Below are positions 49,193 through 57,491 of a stretch of 64,000 nt of DNA, piece by piece. Under the pieces are notes generated by a model. That model was not told the DNA's origin, made no database searches, and saw only the letters and a program-made list of their open reading frames with translations. Position numbers and translations under genes: made by a program. Source of the DNA: Rhizobacter sp. (GTDB lineage: Bacteria > Pseudomonadota > Gammaproteobacteria > Burkholderiales > Burkholderiaceae_C). How positions within the stretch are numbered: position 1 is the first letter of the stretch; each line of letters opens with the position of its first letter. The DNA lies in contig JAHBZQ010000001.1 in the NCBI GenBank assembly GCA_019635355.1, forward strand, positions 5,084,001 to 5,148,000. Direction: 5' to 3'.

Positions 49193-49774
49193 TCATTTCG
49201 CGGTCTGGCCTGCTTGAAGCCCACGGAGGATTTGAACCTTCAGTTGTTCGGCCTCGCGCTCGCTCTTCGGCTCTAGCGCCCGTTTATCTCCGATGTTCAA
49301 GAGAGAGGCCAGCGACCACTGAACAACTGTTCCTTCGCGCAGCGTATTGACTTCGACGGCGCGGCCTTTCTTTTCGCGAAGCGTCAAGTGGTAGCCGTAG
49401 GATTCCTTCCACCAGAACGGAATGGCTAGCGACAAGAGTGCTGCAGCCGGGTTGTGACTGGGCGTAGTCCAGTGAGCACGTCTAGGCGTTTTGTGAATCT
49501 CTACTGCAATGTCGGCCGTCGCGTCAGCTGACGGTTTGACATCTATAAAGAGTTCGGTCTTCTTCAGGATCTCAGCCACTTCCTTGACCAAGTAGGTGCA
49601 GTGATCGAACTCGACTTGCGCTCCTTGCTCGCAACTTGCAATTGCCGCGGTTAGCGCGGGCTTGGGCGCGTTTGAGATCGAAGCCATCTCTTCGCCGCTC
49701 AGCGGCGGTGGGATTGGCACAGACGTACAGCCAGCCGCGAACATCGAGAGGGCTAGGAAGTAGTGGCTTTGCAT
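49193..49774 (-). CDS. Lipoprotein, hypothetical
   Basis: 193 residues. Lipobox AAGC at about residues 12-15 (SMFAAGCTS). Mature protein has two cysteines (ASCEQGA, DHCTYLV) and a strand-rich domain; PFWWKESYGYHLTLREKKGR is a hydrophobic hairpin. Periplasmic, unrecognised. Confidence 0.75.
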   Translation of the reverse strand: MQSHYFLALSMFAAGCTSVPIPPPLSGEEMASISNAPKPALTAAIASCEQGAQVEFDHCTYLVKEVAEILKKTELFIDVKPSADATADIAVEIHKTPRRAHWTTPSHNPAAALLSLAIPFWWKESYGYHLTLREKKGRAVEVNTLREGTVVQWSLASLLNIGDKRALEPKSEREAEQLKVQILRGLQAGQTAK

Positions 49775-49791
49775 GGCGATCGGTTTATGAC

Positions 49792-49860
49792 GCTCAACGT
49801 TTGACATGAGAGGCTTGACCCGGCTTGCCGGGGCATGTCCTCTCGATGGAAGGGTTAGGC
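49792..49860 (-). repeat. attC site 88, class a variant
   Basis: TTGACCCGG/CCGGGGCAT, one stem mismatch. Confidence 0.95.
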
Positions 49861-50040
49861 CGCACGCGCTGTACGACCCGAACTTGCATTCTGCGTTGGC
49901 TGGTGTTTATGGCAAGCAAACGCACCGCAGACCTGCTACTAGGCTTCTGCTTGCTCGGGCTTCGGCGCATGGGACTGGCATGCGAGCGCGAGGCTACAAA
50001 CAAATAGGTGGTGGCCAGAGCCCGTATCTCGATTCCTTTG
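49861..50040 (-). repeat. NC5 tail, copy 1
   Basis: 180 bp between the stop of the membrane gene and attC 88, related to 55352-55580 (both share CTGCATTCTGCGTTGG-type blocks and GCAAGCAAACGCACC). A frame that starts at the stop of the upstream gene (49794-50048) ends in ...RMQVR..... then attC in both. May be a second short gene or a conserved 3' RNA. Confidence 0.55.
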
Positions 50041-50289
50041 CTAGACATCTGGATCTAGATCGGGGTCTAGATCACTTGGTGCATCGCCGGTTGTGCATTG
50101 TTGGCTTGCCGCTCCAGCTGAGAAGATCAGTACACCGCCTAATAGGGAAACGCCTCCCAGCAAAAGTATGCAAGGAACCGCCCACTCGATAGGCTGTTCG
50201 TTGGTGACTTGCCGCATCAGCGTGATAACGCCAAGGACGAGCAAGAGGAACCCAAAAGCCAGCAAAGCGTTCGTTGCGGTTCGGTTCAT
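50041..50289 (-). CDS. Small two-helix membrane protein
   Basis: 82 residues; helices at about 7-24 and 33-57, then an acidic tail ending DAPSDLDPDLDPDV. Unrecognised. Same cassette layout as 55581-55814: small membrane protein plus NC5 tail. Confidence 0.7.
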   Translation of the reverse strand: MNRTATNALLAFGFLLLVLGVITLMRQVTNEQPIEWAVPCILLLGGVSLLGGVLIFSAGAASQQCTTGDAPSDLDPDLDPDV

Positions 50290-50294
50290 GTGCG

Positions 50295-50363
50295 GCCTAA
50301 CGTTTGACATGAGAGGCCCGACCCGGCTTGCCGGGGCGGGTCCTCTCGATGGAAGGGTTAGGC
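50295..50363 (-). repeat. attC site 89, class c
   Basis: Closes the cassette of 50358-50822. Confidence 0.95.
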
Positions 50364-50822
50364 GTCACGCTGAGGGACGAACCTACTTTGTAGCGATTGA
50401 AGCACTAGGTGAGCTTCCCCCTCGCTTGCAATACCAATCCGCGGCCACCGATAGCGACGATTGAAACTAATTTCATTTCCGGTGCTTCGGCGGATCTCTT
50501 CGATGAGCGAACGGATCTCACCTTCGGTAGCGCCGCATTGGCACGCGACGGATTTGGGCTCAAGCGCGACTTCGACTCTATTTCCTGGGGCTAGATTCTC
50601 GTGATAGATCGTGACCTTTCCGGCTGATCTATAGCGCTCCCCGTTTCCGCTTTGTAGTGGCTCTCCGTGACCAAAGATCTCGCGCATTGCAATGGACACA
50701 CTTGCGTAGATTTCGTTGTGCACTGGTGTACCCCTTCCGATGATGAGCTTGAAGGAGGCAATTGTTCCGGGGTGGCGTGTCTTTGGGAAGATGCTGAGCA
50801 CCGTGATGTCGATTTCGCACAA
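50358..50822 (-). CDS. Hypothetical protein
   Basis: 154 residues with a TTG start at 50822. Strand-rich first half (CEIDITVLSIFPKTRHPGTI), two cysteines (KSVACQCGATEGE). Unrecognised, soluble. Confidence 0.65.
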   Translation of the reverse strand: MCEIDITVLSIFPKTRHPGTIASFKLIIGRGTPVHNEIYASVSIAMREIFGHGEPLQSGNGERYRSAGKVTIYHENLAPGNRVEVALEPKSVACQCGATEGEIRSLIEEIRRSTGNEISFNRRYRWPRIGIASEGEAHLVLQSLQSRFVPQRDA

Positions 50823-50826
50823 TGAC

Positions 50827-50895
50827 GCCTAACGTTTGACATGAGAGGCATGACCCGGCTTGCCGGGGCATGTCCTCTCGATGGAAGGGTTAGGC
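50827..50895 (-). repeat. attC site 90, class a
   Basis: Closes the cassette of 50890-51348. Confidence 0.95.
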
Positions 50896-51348
50896 CGCAC
50901 CGACGCGGAGGTACTTTTTGATTTCATCGGTGACCTTGTAGCAATCGTCTCTTAGCTCGCGCATGAAGTCTTGTTTTGGCTTGGCGAGGCTTGGTGCCTT
51001 TGTTGGCTCGCTCACCTTTGCCTCCTGCCAAGATTCATGAATAGACATCAGCTTCAGCGATCTTTCGTGGAGGTCGTTCATCCTTTTGTAGACAGGTTCA
51101 GGGAAGTAGAAATCGCTGCGCTCTACAACCTCTGCGAACTTCCACACCTCCTCCTCCGTTATTGCGGCTCCCCTTGCGGTGAGGTGAACTCGGAATCTAG
51201 ATAGGCCGTCGAGAATTTCCAGACGACTTGCATGCAACGCGATTTGGTTCGCAGCGATGGCTGCCTTGACTTGGCGCTTGGCATAGATGGCGGCAAGTAT
51301 TGCGACCAACGCGGAAAGGAAGGAGATAAGAGCGGTGGTTTCTTCCAT
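50890..51348 (-). CDS. Membrane-anchored helical protein
   Basis: 152 residues. N-terminal membrane helix (about 5-22, ALISFLSALVAILAAIYA), a charged helical domain (about 30-150). Same architecture as 22934-23425. Unrecognised. Confidence 0.72.
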   Translation of the reverse strand: MEETTALISFLSALVAILAAIYAKRQVKAAIAANQIALHASRLEILDGLSRFRVHLTARGAAITEEEVWKFAEVVERSDFYFPEPVYKRMNDLHERSLKLMSIHESWQEAKVSEPTKAPSLAKPKQDFMRELRDDCYKVTDEIKKYLRVGAA

Positions 51349-51355
51349 AAGTGCG

Positions 51356-51424
51356 GCCTAACGTTTGACATGAGCTGCGTGACCCGGCTTGCCGGGGCAC
51401 GTCAGCTCGATGGAAGGGTTAGGC
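51356..51424 (-). repeat. attC site 91, class i
   Basis: GTGACCCGG with GCTG/CAGC arm. Confidence 0.95.
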
Positions 51425-51440
51425 GCCTGTTTGCGCATGC

Positions 51441-51773
51441 CTATACCTCGAATACCGGGAACTGCGGGAGCTTGGTTACTAGAGCATCGTGCCAAGCATG
51501 CCAGTCTTGCGGCCTGAGAACCCCTGACACCTGCAAACCAGCAGGCTCGACTGACGCTATGAGATACGGAGCCACTTCTTCACGGCCGAACCAACAAGAA
51601 CAGCCGTGACTTCCGGTTCCTGCCCAACCTGGAAGAGCTTCGTAAGTTTCTTGAAGGTGCTTCAAATCGCGCTCATTGAAATCCGAGAAGCGCAAGGCAT
51701 AGACACGCTCGACGGCGACATACCCATCAGGTGCATTGAGATGCGTGGCAGCGTTGTCGTAGTACAGCGCCAT
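51441..51773 (-). CDS. Hypothetical protein
   Basis: 110 residues. AVERVYALRFSDFNERDLKH, then TGSHGCSCWFGREEVAPYLI and LRPQDWHAWHDALVTKLPQF. Two neighbouring cysteines (GCSC). Looks like a small immunity- or regulator-sized protein; unrecognised. Confidence 0.68.
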   Translation of the reverse strand: MALYYDNAATHLNAPDGYVAVERVYALRFSDFNERDLKHLQETYEALPGWAGTGSHGCSCWFGREEVAPYLIASVEPAGLQVSGVLRPQDWHAWHDALVTKLPQFPVFEV

Positions 51774-51814
51774 GGTTACTTTTGCTCTCGATTCCGGTGG
51801 AACGCTCTTCAGGC

Positions 51815-51883
51815 GCCTAACGTTTGACATGAGAGGCGCTGACCGGCTTGCCGGGCAGCGTCCTCTCGATGGAAGGGTTGGGC
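51815..51883 (-). repeat. attC site 92, class f
   Basis: R'' GTTGGGC matches 52277. Confidence 0.95.
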
Positions 51884-51899
51884 GGCACCACACGCTCGC

Positions 51900-52199
51900 T
51901 CACTTGCTACTGCTGGTGCCCAGATTAAGCAGCTTCGCAAGCTCTTCCGCCAGGGTTCTGGATGTGAAGAGAGAAACCACTTTTGCCTTGCCGAACTCCT
52001 GCTCAAGCTCTCGCTGACGAACGGGATGATTTCCCAGGCGATACAGGCGAGTTGCTGTGCGCTTTGGAGGAGCGATTTCGTACACGCCCCAGCTGCGAGG
52101 CTTCGTGTACGAGCCATCAGCCGCAAGGGCGGAGGCTTGAACTCCCTTGGCTAGCAGCGCATCGACTCTTTCTTGGCTGAAGCGCGTGTTGTTTTGCAT
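51900..52199 (-). CDS. Hypothetical protein
   Basis: 99 residues from ATG 52199; longer starts reach into attC. KPRSWGVYEIAPPKRTATRL and REL EQEFGKAKVVSLF suggest a small strand-helix domain. Unrecognised. Confidence 0.6.
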   Translation of the reverse strand: MQNNTRFSQERVDALLAKGVQASALAADGSYTKPRSWGVYEIAPPKRTATRLYRLGNHPVRQRELEQEFGKAKVVSLFTSRTLAEELAKLLNLGTSSSK

Positions 52200-52276
52200 T
52201 TGCGAGTGCGATGGCCGGTGACTTCGACTTTGTATTTCAAGGACGCTTTCGACTGCCAGCGGTGATTCCCTGTGCC

Positions 52277-52345
52277 GCCCAACGTTTGACATGAGAGGCC
52301 AGGCCCGGCTTGCCGGGACTGGTCCTCTCGATGGAAGGGTTAGGC
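52277..52345 (-). repeat. attC site 93, class e
   Basis: Closes the lipoprotein cassette 52347-52970. Confidence 0.95.
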
Positions 52346-52346
52346 T

Positions 52347-52970
52347 TCACCGGAACACCGGTACATAAACCGGGCCTTGTAGGCGAGTTTGGTAAGCGCC
52401 CCCCACCTTGTTGATAACTAGCCCCTCTGCAATCTGGTACGAGAGTGGTGTGGTGCGAAGAACTGAATAGGCAGCTTTCAGTGCCGGCAAATCACGATTC
52501 GCTTTGTCTCGGAGTTGGACGTTCTCCCACTCTGGATCGAAGTGGAGATTGCCTATATACGACGCTTTACCTCGCTCTACGGTGAACTCGATGTTGATTG
52601 GAGTCTTTGAAGCAGAGCGCCAATGACCTCTCACCACTTCCCATAGGACTAAGCGATATCTTCCTTCCGGTACCTCAACTGCATAGCCTCCAGCACGCTG
52701 CTTTGGGTCGTCGCTAGCCGAGAAGGAGGAGTCATTCCAAGGCGTTAGGCAGGGAACCATATCGCAGCCGAATGAGAAGCGTATGAGCTTGCCTCCGGAG
52801 TGAGGTTGGGCATACAGATGGATTCTGGCCAGACTACTCTCCCATGAGATGCTGCCAACAGCCAGACCAGTTGGTTTGTTCGGATCGAACTTGAAGTCGC
52901 TTGGAATGTTCGAGCACGAACAAAGAGCAACGAGGGGGATGAGGGCTATGAGGAGCTTTTGCAGGGGCAT
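52347..52970 (-). CDS. Lipoprotein, hypothetical
   Basis: 207 residues; lipobox LVALCS near residue 17. Mature protein beta-rich with two cysteines (FGCDMVPCLTPW). YAVEVPEGRYRLVLWEVV is a carboxypeptidase-regulatory-like strand pair. Unknown. Confidence 0.75.
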   Translation of the reverse strand: MPLQKLLIALIPLVALCSCSNIPSDFKFDPNKPTGLAVGSISWESSLARIHLYAQPHSGGKLIRFSFGCDMVPCLTPWNDSSFSASDDPKQRAGGYAVEVPEGRYRLVLWEVVRGHWRSASKTPINIEFTVERGKASYIGNLHFDPEWENVQLRDKANRDLPALKAAYSVLRTTPLSYQIAEGLVINKVGGAYQTRLQGPVYVPVFR

Positions 52971-52991
52971 AAGTTGGTTCTACCTCGTGAA

Positions 52992-53060
52992 GCCTAACGT
53001 TTGACATGAGAGGCTTGACCCGGCTTGCCGGGGCAAGTCCTCTCGATGGAAGGGTTGGGC
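52992..53060 (-). repeat. attC site 94, TTG/CAA stem
   Basis: Stem CTTGACCCGG/CCGGGGCAAG, otherwise like class a; R'' GTTGGGC matches 53470. Confidence 0.94.
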
Positions 53061-53061
53061 G

Positions 53062-53442
53062 TCATGCTGCCGCGAACTCCGTGATGGACAGGGTATTTCC
53101 ATCTGGATCTTTGAACCACGCAACTTGCGAGCCATCCGGTGTGCGCCAGATGCCTGCTTCGTTTTGATTCATACCCGCATAGCGTTGGAACTTGACGCCT
53201 CGACCTGCAAGCTCTTCAACTGTGCGAGCAATGTTGGTGACCTGCCAGCCGAGCGCCGTATAGCCGCTGACCACAACGTCTTGCACTTTTTGCACTCTGA
53301 TCGTCGTTGCGCCTGCTTTGAAGACCAGTGCAAACGGGCTACTTTCCAGGAGTTGGAGGCCAAGAGTGGTTTCGTAGAACTCTTGAGATTTGCTCGGCGC
53401 CGCGGTAGCAACGAAGCCAACGAGCTTTTCACTGCTGAGCAT
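53062..53442 (-). CDS. VOC-family (glyoxalase-like) protein
   Basis: 126 residues; GGAGG six bases before the ATG. LVGFVATAAPSKSQEFYETT then LGLQLLESSPFALVFKAGAT and the closing SQVAWFKDPDGNTLSITEFA are the classic VOC repeats. Metal-dependent glyoxalase, dioxygenase or antibiotic-resistance activity are family options; the substrate cannot be told. Confidence 0.9.
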   Translation of the reverse strand: MLSSEKLVGFVATAAPSKSQEFYETTLGLQLLESSPFALVFKAGATTIRVQKVQDVVVSGYTALGWQVTNIARTVEELAGRGVKFQRYAGMNQNEAGIWRTPDGSQVAWFKDPDGNTLSITEFAAA

Positions 53443-53469
53443 TGGTGACCTCCGTTTGCGTTCTATGAC

Positions 53470-53538
53470 GCCCAACGTTTGACATGAGAGGCGGCACCCG
53501 GCTTGCCGGGTGACGTCCTCTCGATGGAAGGGTTAGAC
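53470..53538 (-). repeat. attC site 95, class d variant
   Basis: GGCACCCGG/CCGGGTGAC; R'' GTTAGAC matches 54241. Confidence 0.95.
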
Positions 53539-54216
53539 GCCTTGTGCGCCACGCATGTGAAGACCGAGCCAAGCAGCGTAGACGAATAGCGGGATGAAGC
53601 CGAGCGCGGCAGTTACTGGAAGCGCTATGAGGTGACCAAGCCCTTCGAATCGAGCTTCTATCGGCGCCGCTATTAAAGCGGTTAGCACCATACCAACCCA
53701 AGCAAGGGCAGAGCCAACCACTACTAGACCGACTACGAACCAAAAGCCCGGCCACATTGAGACGGACTTGGTCGGATTGACGTGCTCAAACAGCCCGATC
53801 ACTAGGCCAAGAGCGAGACTTCCGAGTAGCAACGTGTGGAGAGACTGAAGTTTTCCAAGAATTGGAATGAACGCCAGCACTACAGCCGCAAGTAGTAGCT
53901 TCCCAACCAGCTTTGCGACGAACCAAGGTTCCGCGGCGACAAGCTGCCATGGAAACAACCAAGCGGCTTCTTGGGAGAACCTCAGCATGATTGGAGAGAG
54001 CGTTAAGACGAATACCACCAGTGCAAATGTCTGAACGAATGGGATGAGCAACATTGAGAGGCAGCCGACTGCACCTCCGGCTTTACCTGAGTTCGACATC
54101 AACAGGCCGATCGCAACGACGGGGCCAATCGACAGTACAAGAAACAACGCCGCTGCGGCATAGGTTTGCCAATTCGCCAAGGTTCCGAGGCTAGTGAGAA
54201 CGGAGTCCCAAAACAT
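53533..54216 (-). CDS. Polytopic membrane protein
   Basis: 227 residues with five to six membrane helices (about 15-40, 55-78, 95-115, 125-145, 155-180, 195-220). GGGAG five bases before the ATG. Unrecognised family. Confidence 0.75.
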   Translation of the reverse strand: MFWDSVLTSLGTLANWQTYAAAALFLVLSIGPVVAIGLLMSNSGKAGGAVGCLSMLLIPFVQTFALVVFVLTLSPIMLRFSQEAAWLFPWQLVAAEPWFVAKLVGKLLLAAVVLAFIPILGKLQSLHTLLLGSLALGLVIGLFEHVNPTKSVSMWPGFWFVVGLVVVGSALAWVGMVLTALIAAPIEARFEGLGHLIALPVTAALGFIPLFVYAAWLGLHMRGAQGV

Positions 54217-54240
54217 TTTCTCTCCCTCGAAGTTGAAGGC

Positions 54241-54309
54241 GTCTAACGTTTGACATGAGAGGCGGCGCCCGGCTTGCCGGGCGACGTCCTCTCGATGGAG
54301 CAGTTAGGC
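54241..54309 (-). repeat. attC site 96, class d, altered right arm
   Basis: Right arm GATGGAGCAGTTAGGC instead of GATGGAAGGGTTAGGC. Confidence 0.93.
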
Positions 54310-54795
54310 GGCTGGTGGCACACCTGGGCAACCGCTGACCGACTGACCAAACCAGCGAGCGGCGAACGAAGCGGGAACGCTGACTTGGGGCTTTGCATTT
54401 GTATTCTTGGTTAGGCCTGCTGCCGTCCGAGCTGCTACCGACGGCGCTCTACTGTGAGGCCTCTCGGCTGGGCAGAGCCTACCGCAAGCCGCTTTCTTGG
54501 CAGGAACGAGCCTGGTGACAAGCAAGCGAAACTCGCGGCACGGGCGTAGCCGGTGCCTGAGCGGCCCAGCGGCCAAGAGGTGGTGTGCGCAGCACACGGC
54601 CGGCGAGCGACCTCGATGCTGGGCAAGCGAGACGCTTCCGATGAAGCAGTGCCGTGCGCTGGCCGCCAGCGGACGGACAGCGCACTCAACAGCCGCGCGA
54701 GAACAGAACGACCTTCCGACGGTGCTTCATGCGGCCGTGAACGCAGGCACAGCGGCCTTGGCATGACTCCGAAGCAACGCATTCGATTGCAGGCC
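54310..54795 (-). repeat. Non-coding cassette, distant NC1 relative
   Basis: 486 bp, GC-rich, no convincing gene. Its right end (CATGCGGCCGTGAACGCAGG) resembles the NC1 block around GTGAACGCAGGCA, and CTGACCGACTGACC recalls the ACTGACTGA block. It also holds an isolated GTTAGGC at 54410-54416 that could be a relic of a former site. No other structure seen. Confidence 0.5.
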
Positions 54796-54864
54796 GCCTA
54801 ACGTTTGACATGAGAGGCTCGACCCGGCTTGCCGGGGCGAGTCCTCTCGATGGAAGGGTTAGGC
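54796..54864 (-). repeat. attC site 97, class b
   Basis: Closes the cassette of 54887-55264. Confidence 0.95.
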
Positions 54865-54886
54865 GTCAACTTTGCGCGAGACTTCT

Positions 54887-55264
54887 TCATCTCTTTCCCT
54901 GGAGATTGAAATCGCTGCAAAGTGCTTCGATCTGACCCGACTGAAGCTTCTTCCACATATCTAACGCCTGATCTCGCGAGACGTTCTCGATGGTCAGAGG
55001 TTCGGACAGTTCCTCTCCATAGTCTTGGTCTGCCCACTGCTCGAGGGTTGCGGCCTTGGAACGTCCGATGTACAGCACATACATCGGGCCTGTGTCTGTT
55101 CCGTAGCGAACATAGGCTGAGGGGTGTTCCTCGTAGTCCGCGCGAGTCATGCTTGGATGATTCTCTTCGTACACCTCATCCAGCGCGGCGCTCAGCTCTT
55201 TGGCGGTTGGGTCAGATGTGTCTCCACCATAGCGGTGACTGAGGATGAACCATGGCGCTTCCAC
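54887..55264 (-). CDS. Hypothetical protein
   Basis: 125 residues; GTG start with GGAG five bases upstream. MYVLYIGRSKAATLEQWADQ and the preceding helical AKELSAALDEVYEENHPSMT form a small alpha/beta protein. Size and style fit immunity proteins, but no family is recognised. Confidence 0.7.
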   Translation of the reverse strand: MEAPWFILSHRYGGDTSDPTAKELSAALDEVYEENHPSMTRADYEEHPSAYVRYGTDTGPMYVLYIGRSKAATLEQWADQDYGEELSEPLTIENVSRDQALDMWKKLQSGQIEALCSDFNLQGKR

Positions 55265-55279
55265 AGCTGCTCCTTTGAC

Positions 55280-55351
55280 GCCTAACGTTTGACATGAGAG
55301 GCGCTTGGAGGCCGCAGGCCGGAAAGCGTCCTCTCGATGGAAGGGTTAGGC
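55280..55351 (-). repeat. attC site 98, class g
   Basis: Loop GAGGCCGCAGGCC. Confidence 0.95.
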
Positions 55352-55580
55352 GGCGCACACGGCACAGCCCGGACCTGCATTCTGCGTTGGGCGGAGCCGC
55401 TGGAAAGCAAACGCACCTTACCGGCACGTGCTGCGAAGCAGCGTGTGCTTGCACGGCCTTGCGGCCTCCGCTTGGCGCACATGCGCGAGGCCTGAGTGGG
55501 AGTGATTTCGCACCAGCCTTGCTTGGTGCGCAATTCGGCGCGTGAAGCTGCGGGAGCCATTGGGTTGCTTGACGCCTAGG
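55352..55580 (-). repeat. NC5 tail, copy 2
   Basis: About 230 bp between the stop of the membrane gene and attC 98; the attC-proximal 80 bases resemble 49861-50040, including a frame ending QRRMQVRAV... into attC. Confidence 0.55.
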
Positions 55581-55814
55581 CTAAGACGATGCCATGACAC
55601 CGCCGACAACGATGAGGGCAACTCCGGCGTACCAAGCTTTAAGAAGCCATGTGCCAACTTTGTGTTTGCGGGCGTATATGAATACGTATAGCGGGACTAT
55701 GAAGCAGAGCAATCCATGAAGTGGCTCTTTCCCGAATGCATGGATAGCGATTGCCCATTGAGCGGCAATAGTGAGTAGGAGGCCCAAAACTAGTAGTGCA
55801 CCACCGACGGACAT
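55581..55814 (-). CDS. Small three-helix membrane protein
   Basis: 77 residues, AAGGA six bases before the ATG. Helices at about 4-22, 30-47 and 58-75. Unrecognised. Same layout as 50041-50289. Confidence 0.72.
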   Translation of the reverse strand: MSVGGALLVLGLLLTIAAQWAIAIHAFGKEPLHGLLCFIVPLYVFIYARKHKVGTWLLKAWYAGVALIVVGGVMASS

Positions 55815-55831
55815 GTGTGTTCCTTTGAGCC

Positions 55832-55900
55832 GCCTAACGTTTGACATGAGAGGCGGCGCCCGGCTTGCCGGGCGACGTCCTCTCGATGGAAGGGTTGGGC
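55832..55900 (-). repeat. attC site 99, class d
   Basis: Closes NC1 copy 6. Confidence 0.95.
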
Positions 55901-56197
55901 GGCGCTTGCATCGATGGGGCAGGGCGCGGCCAGGCGACGAACTTTAGCCGGCGTGTGCTTTCAGGGCGCACCGGTTCGCTGCATGCCTCGGCTGGTGCAG
56001 GGCGCCCACGCCGGCTAACCCACGGACTGACTGACGACCGCTGCATCGAGTGGGCGCGGTGACTTGCAGAGTGCACAGACGAGAACATTGCGGTGATGAA
56101 CGCAGGCAGGAACTTGCTCTTCTTGCGATGAGGTACTGAACTGGCCATTGGTCTGCCACCGAATTTCTCGAAGGCGACATGCCTCGTCTTTAGTGCC
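55901..56197 (-). repeat. NC1 cassette, copy 6
   Basis: Nearly the same as copy 3 (26229). Confidence 0.8.
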
Positions 56198-56266
56198 GCT
56201 CAACGTTTGACATGAGAGGCTTGGCCCGGCTTGCCGGGACAAGTCCTCTCGATGGAAGGGTTAGGC
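56198..56266 (-). repeat. attC site 100, class e variant
   Basis: TTGGCCCGG/CCGGGACAA. Confidence 0.95.
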
Positions 56267-56280
56267 CGCACGCTCGATCG

Positions 56281-56673
56281 CTACTTAACTTTGGTGCCGA
56301 GATTCTCAAGGCATTTCTTGAAAGTCTCACGCTCGCCAGACGTATTCACAAGCGCTGCTGAATAGCTCTCATAGATTTCCACTTGACCTGTGCTCATGAC
56401 ATCCACGCTCACCAGGATGATTGAATTGGTGACGGCTTCAACTCGCATTCCTTCAGCCCTTCGCTGCTGCCGGACAGAGATGTTTGTCAGTGATCCATGA
56501 GAGGTACTAAATCCATCCATCAGGCAGTCAGTGAATTCCTGCGTCTTTTCGGGTGGAACTTTCCCCTGCTGGAGTAAGGTGAACGCTGTTTTGTCAAGGC
56601 GTGTGGGAGCGGAGCCACAAGCGCATAGAACAACTGAAGTAATGGCGACGAGAACTGCAGTGGGCTTGCGCAT
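56281..56673 (-). CDS. Lipoprotein, hypothetical
   Basis: 130 residues; lipobox VLCAC near 16-20. The mature part has a cysteine (FTDCLMDG) and one near the end (KKCLENL) that may pair, and a strand-helix mix. Periplasmic, unrecognised. Confidence 0.75.
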   Translation of the reverse strand: MRKPTAVLVAITSVVLCACGSAPTRLDKTAFTLLQQGKVPPEKTQEFTDCLMDGFSTSHGSLTNISVRQQRRAEGMRVEAVTNSIILVSVDVMSTGQVEIYESYSAALVNTSGERETFKKCLENLGTKVK

Positions 56674-56689
56674 AAGGTGTCTTCGTGCG

Positions 56690-56758
56690 GCCTAACGTTT
56701 GACATGAGAGGCCCGACCCGGCTTGCCGGGGCGGGTCCTCTCGATGGAAGGGTTAGGC
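56690..56758 (-). repeat. attC site 101, class c
   Basis: Gene 56692-57234 reads through it. Confidence 0.95.
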
Positions 56759-57234
56759 CTTCGCGTTGGGAGGCGCTGAGTGCGAGAAGGCTTCCACGAG
56801 TCCAGAGCATGACCCAATGCTTCGGCATTGGCACCGAGATGGAGTACCAGGTCAGCATTCTTCAGCACGCAAGTGACCAACTCCGCTTCCTTCCGAGAAA
56901 CTACCCGGCCGCGATTGCAAACTCGGGCGAGCACGCGGGCACTCGGCAAGACGGGAAGGTGATTTGGAAGAACGCCGAATTCACCGAGTTTGACCACGGA
57001 AAGAAGAGCATCGGATTGATCTCTTCGTTCTCGTATAAAGCTGTCCACTCGCCGGCTAATCTGCCGAAGCAGCTTGATGCCTCGGCCACTCGCGAGCTTG
57101 GTGGCCTCTGCGAGCGAGACAGTGGGAGGCCCGAGCCCACGCTTCTTGCGCTTTTGCTCCGACTCGTAGCCAAGCATCTTGAGCATAAGAGACTGAGCTT
57201 CACGAATTGCGGTTGAAGAGGGCTGACGAGGCAT
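56692..57234 (-). CDS. Hypothetical basic protein, attC-encoded tail
   Basis: 180 residues. Helical, basic N-terminal domain (about 1-70; ESEQKRKKRGLGPPTVSLAE), then SDALLSVVKLGEFGVLPNHL. The last 20 residues are read from attC 101. DNA-binding is plausible from charge only. Confidence 0.62.
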   Translation of the reverse strand: MPRQPSSTAIREAQSLMLKMLGYESEQKRKKRGLGPPTVSLAEATKLASGRGIKLLRQISRRVDSFIRERRDQSDALLSVVKLGEFGVLPNHLPVLPSARVLARVCNRGRVVSRKEAELVTCVLKNADLVLHLGANAEALGHALDSWKPSRTQRLPTRRPNPSIERTRPGKPGRASHVKR

Positions 57235-57246
57235 TCGACTTCGGAG

Positions 57247-57421
57247 GCCTAACGTGATATGGACATTTATCTGATTGGCGACCTATAGCCACAAGTGGCC
57301 ATAGGTGCACACATGTGGATAGATGTGGAATCCATATCTATCTACTTTTGAAACTTGCCCGAAGCGTACCAGGGGGGCAGTAGAGCCACATGCGGACGTT
57401 CACCGACGTTCCCCCTGTGAC
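57247..57421 (-). repeat. NC4 palindromic mini-cassette, copy 4
   Basis: Most diverged copy: outer arms GATATGGA/TCCATATC kept (to 57338), inner hairpin now ACCTATAGCCACAAGTGGCC then ATAGGT, still self-complementary. The tail has a one-base deletion that shifts the frame seen in copies 2 and 3. Confidence 0.75.
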
Positions 57422-57490
57422 GCCTAACGTTTGACATGAGAGGCATGACCCGGCTTGCCGGGGCATGTCCTCTCGATGGAAGGGTTAGGC
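57422..57490 (-). repeat. attC site 102, class a
   Basis: Closes the cassette of 57492-58157. Confidence 0.95.
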
Positions 57491-57491
57491 G

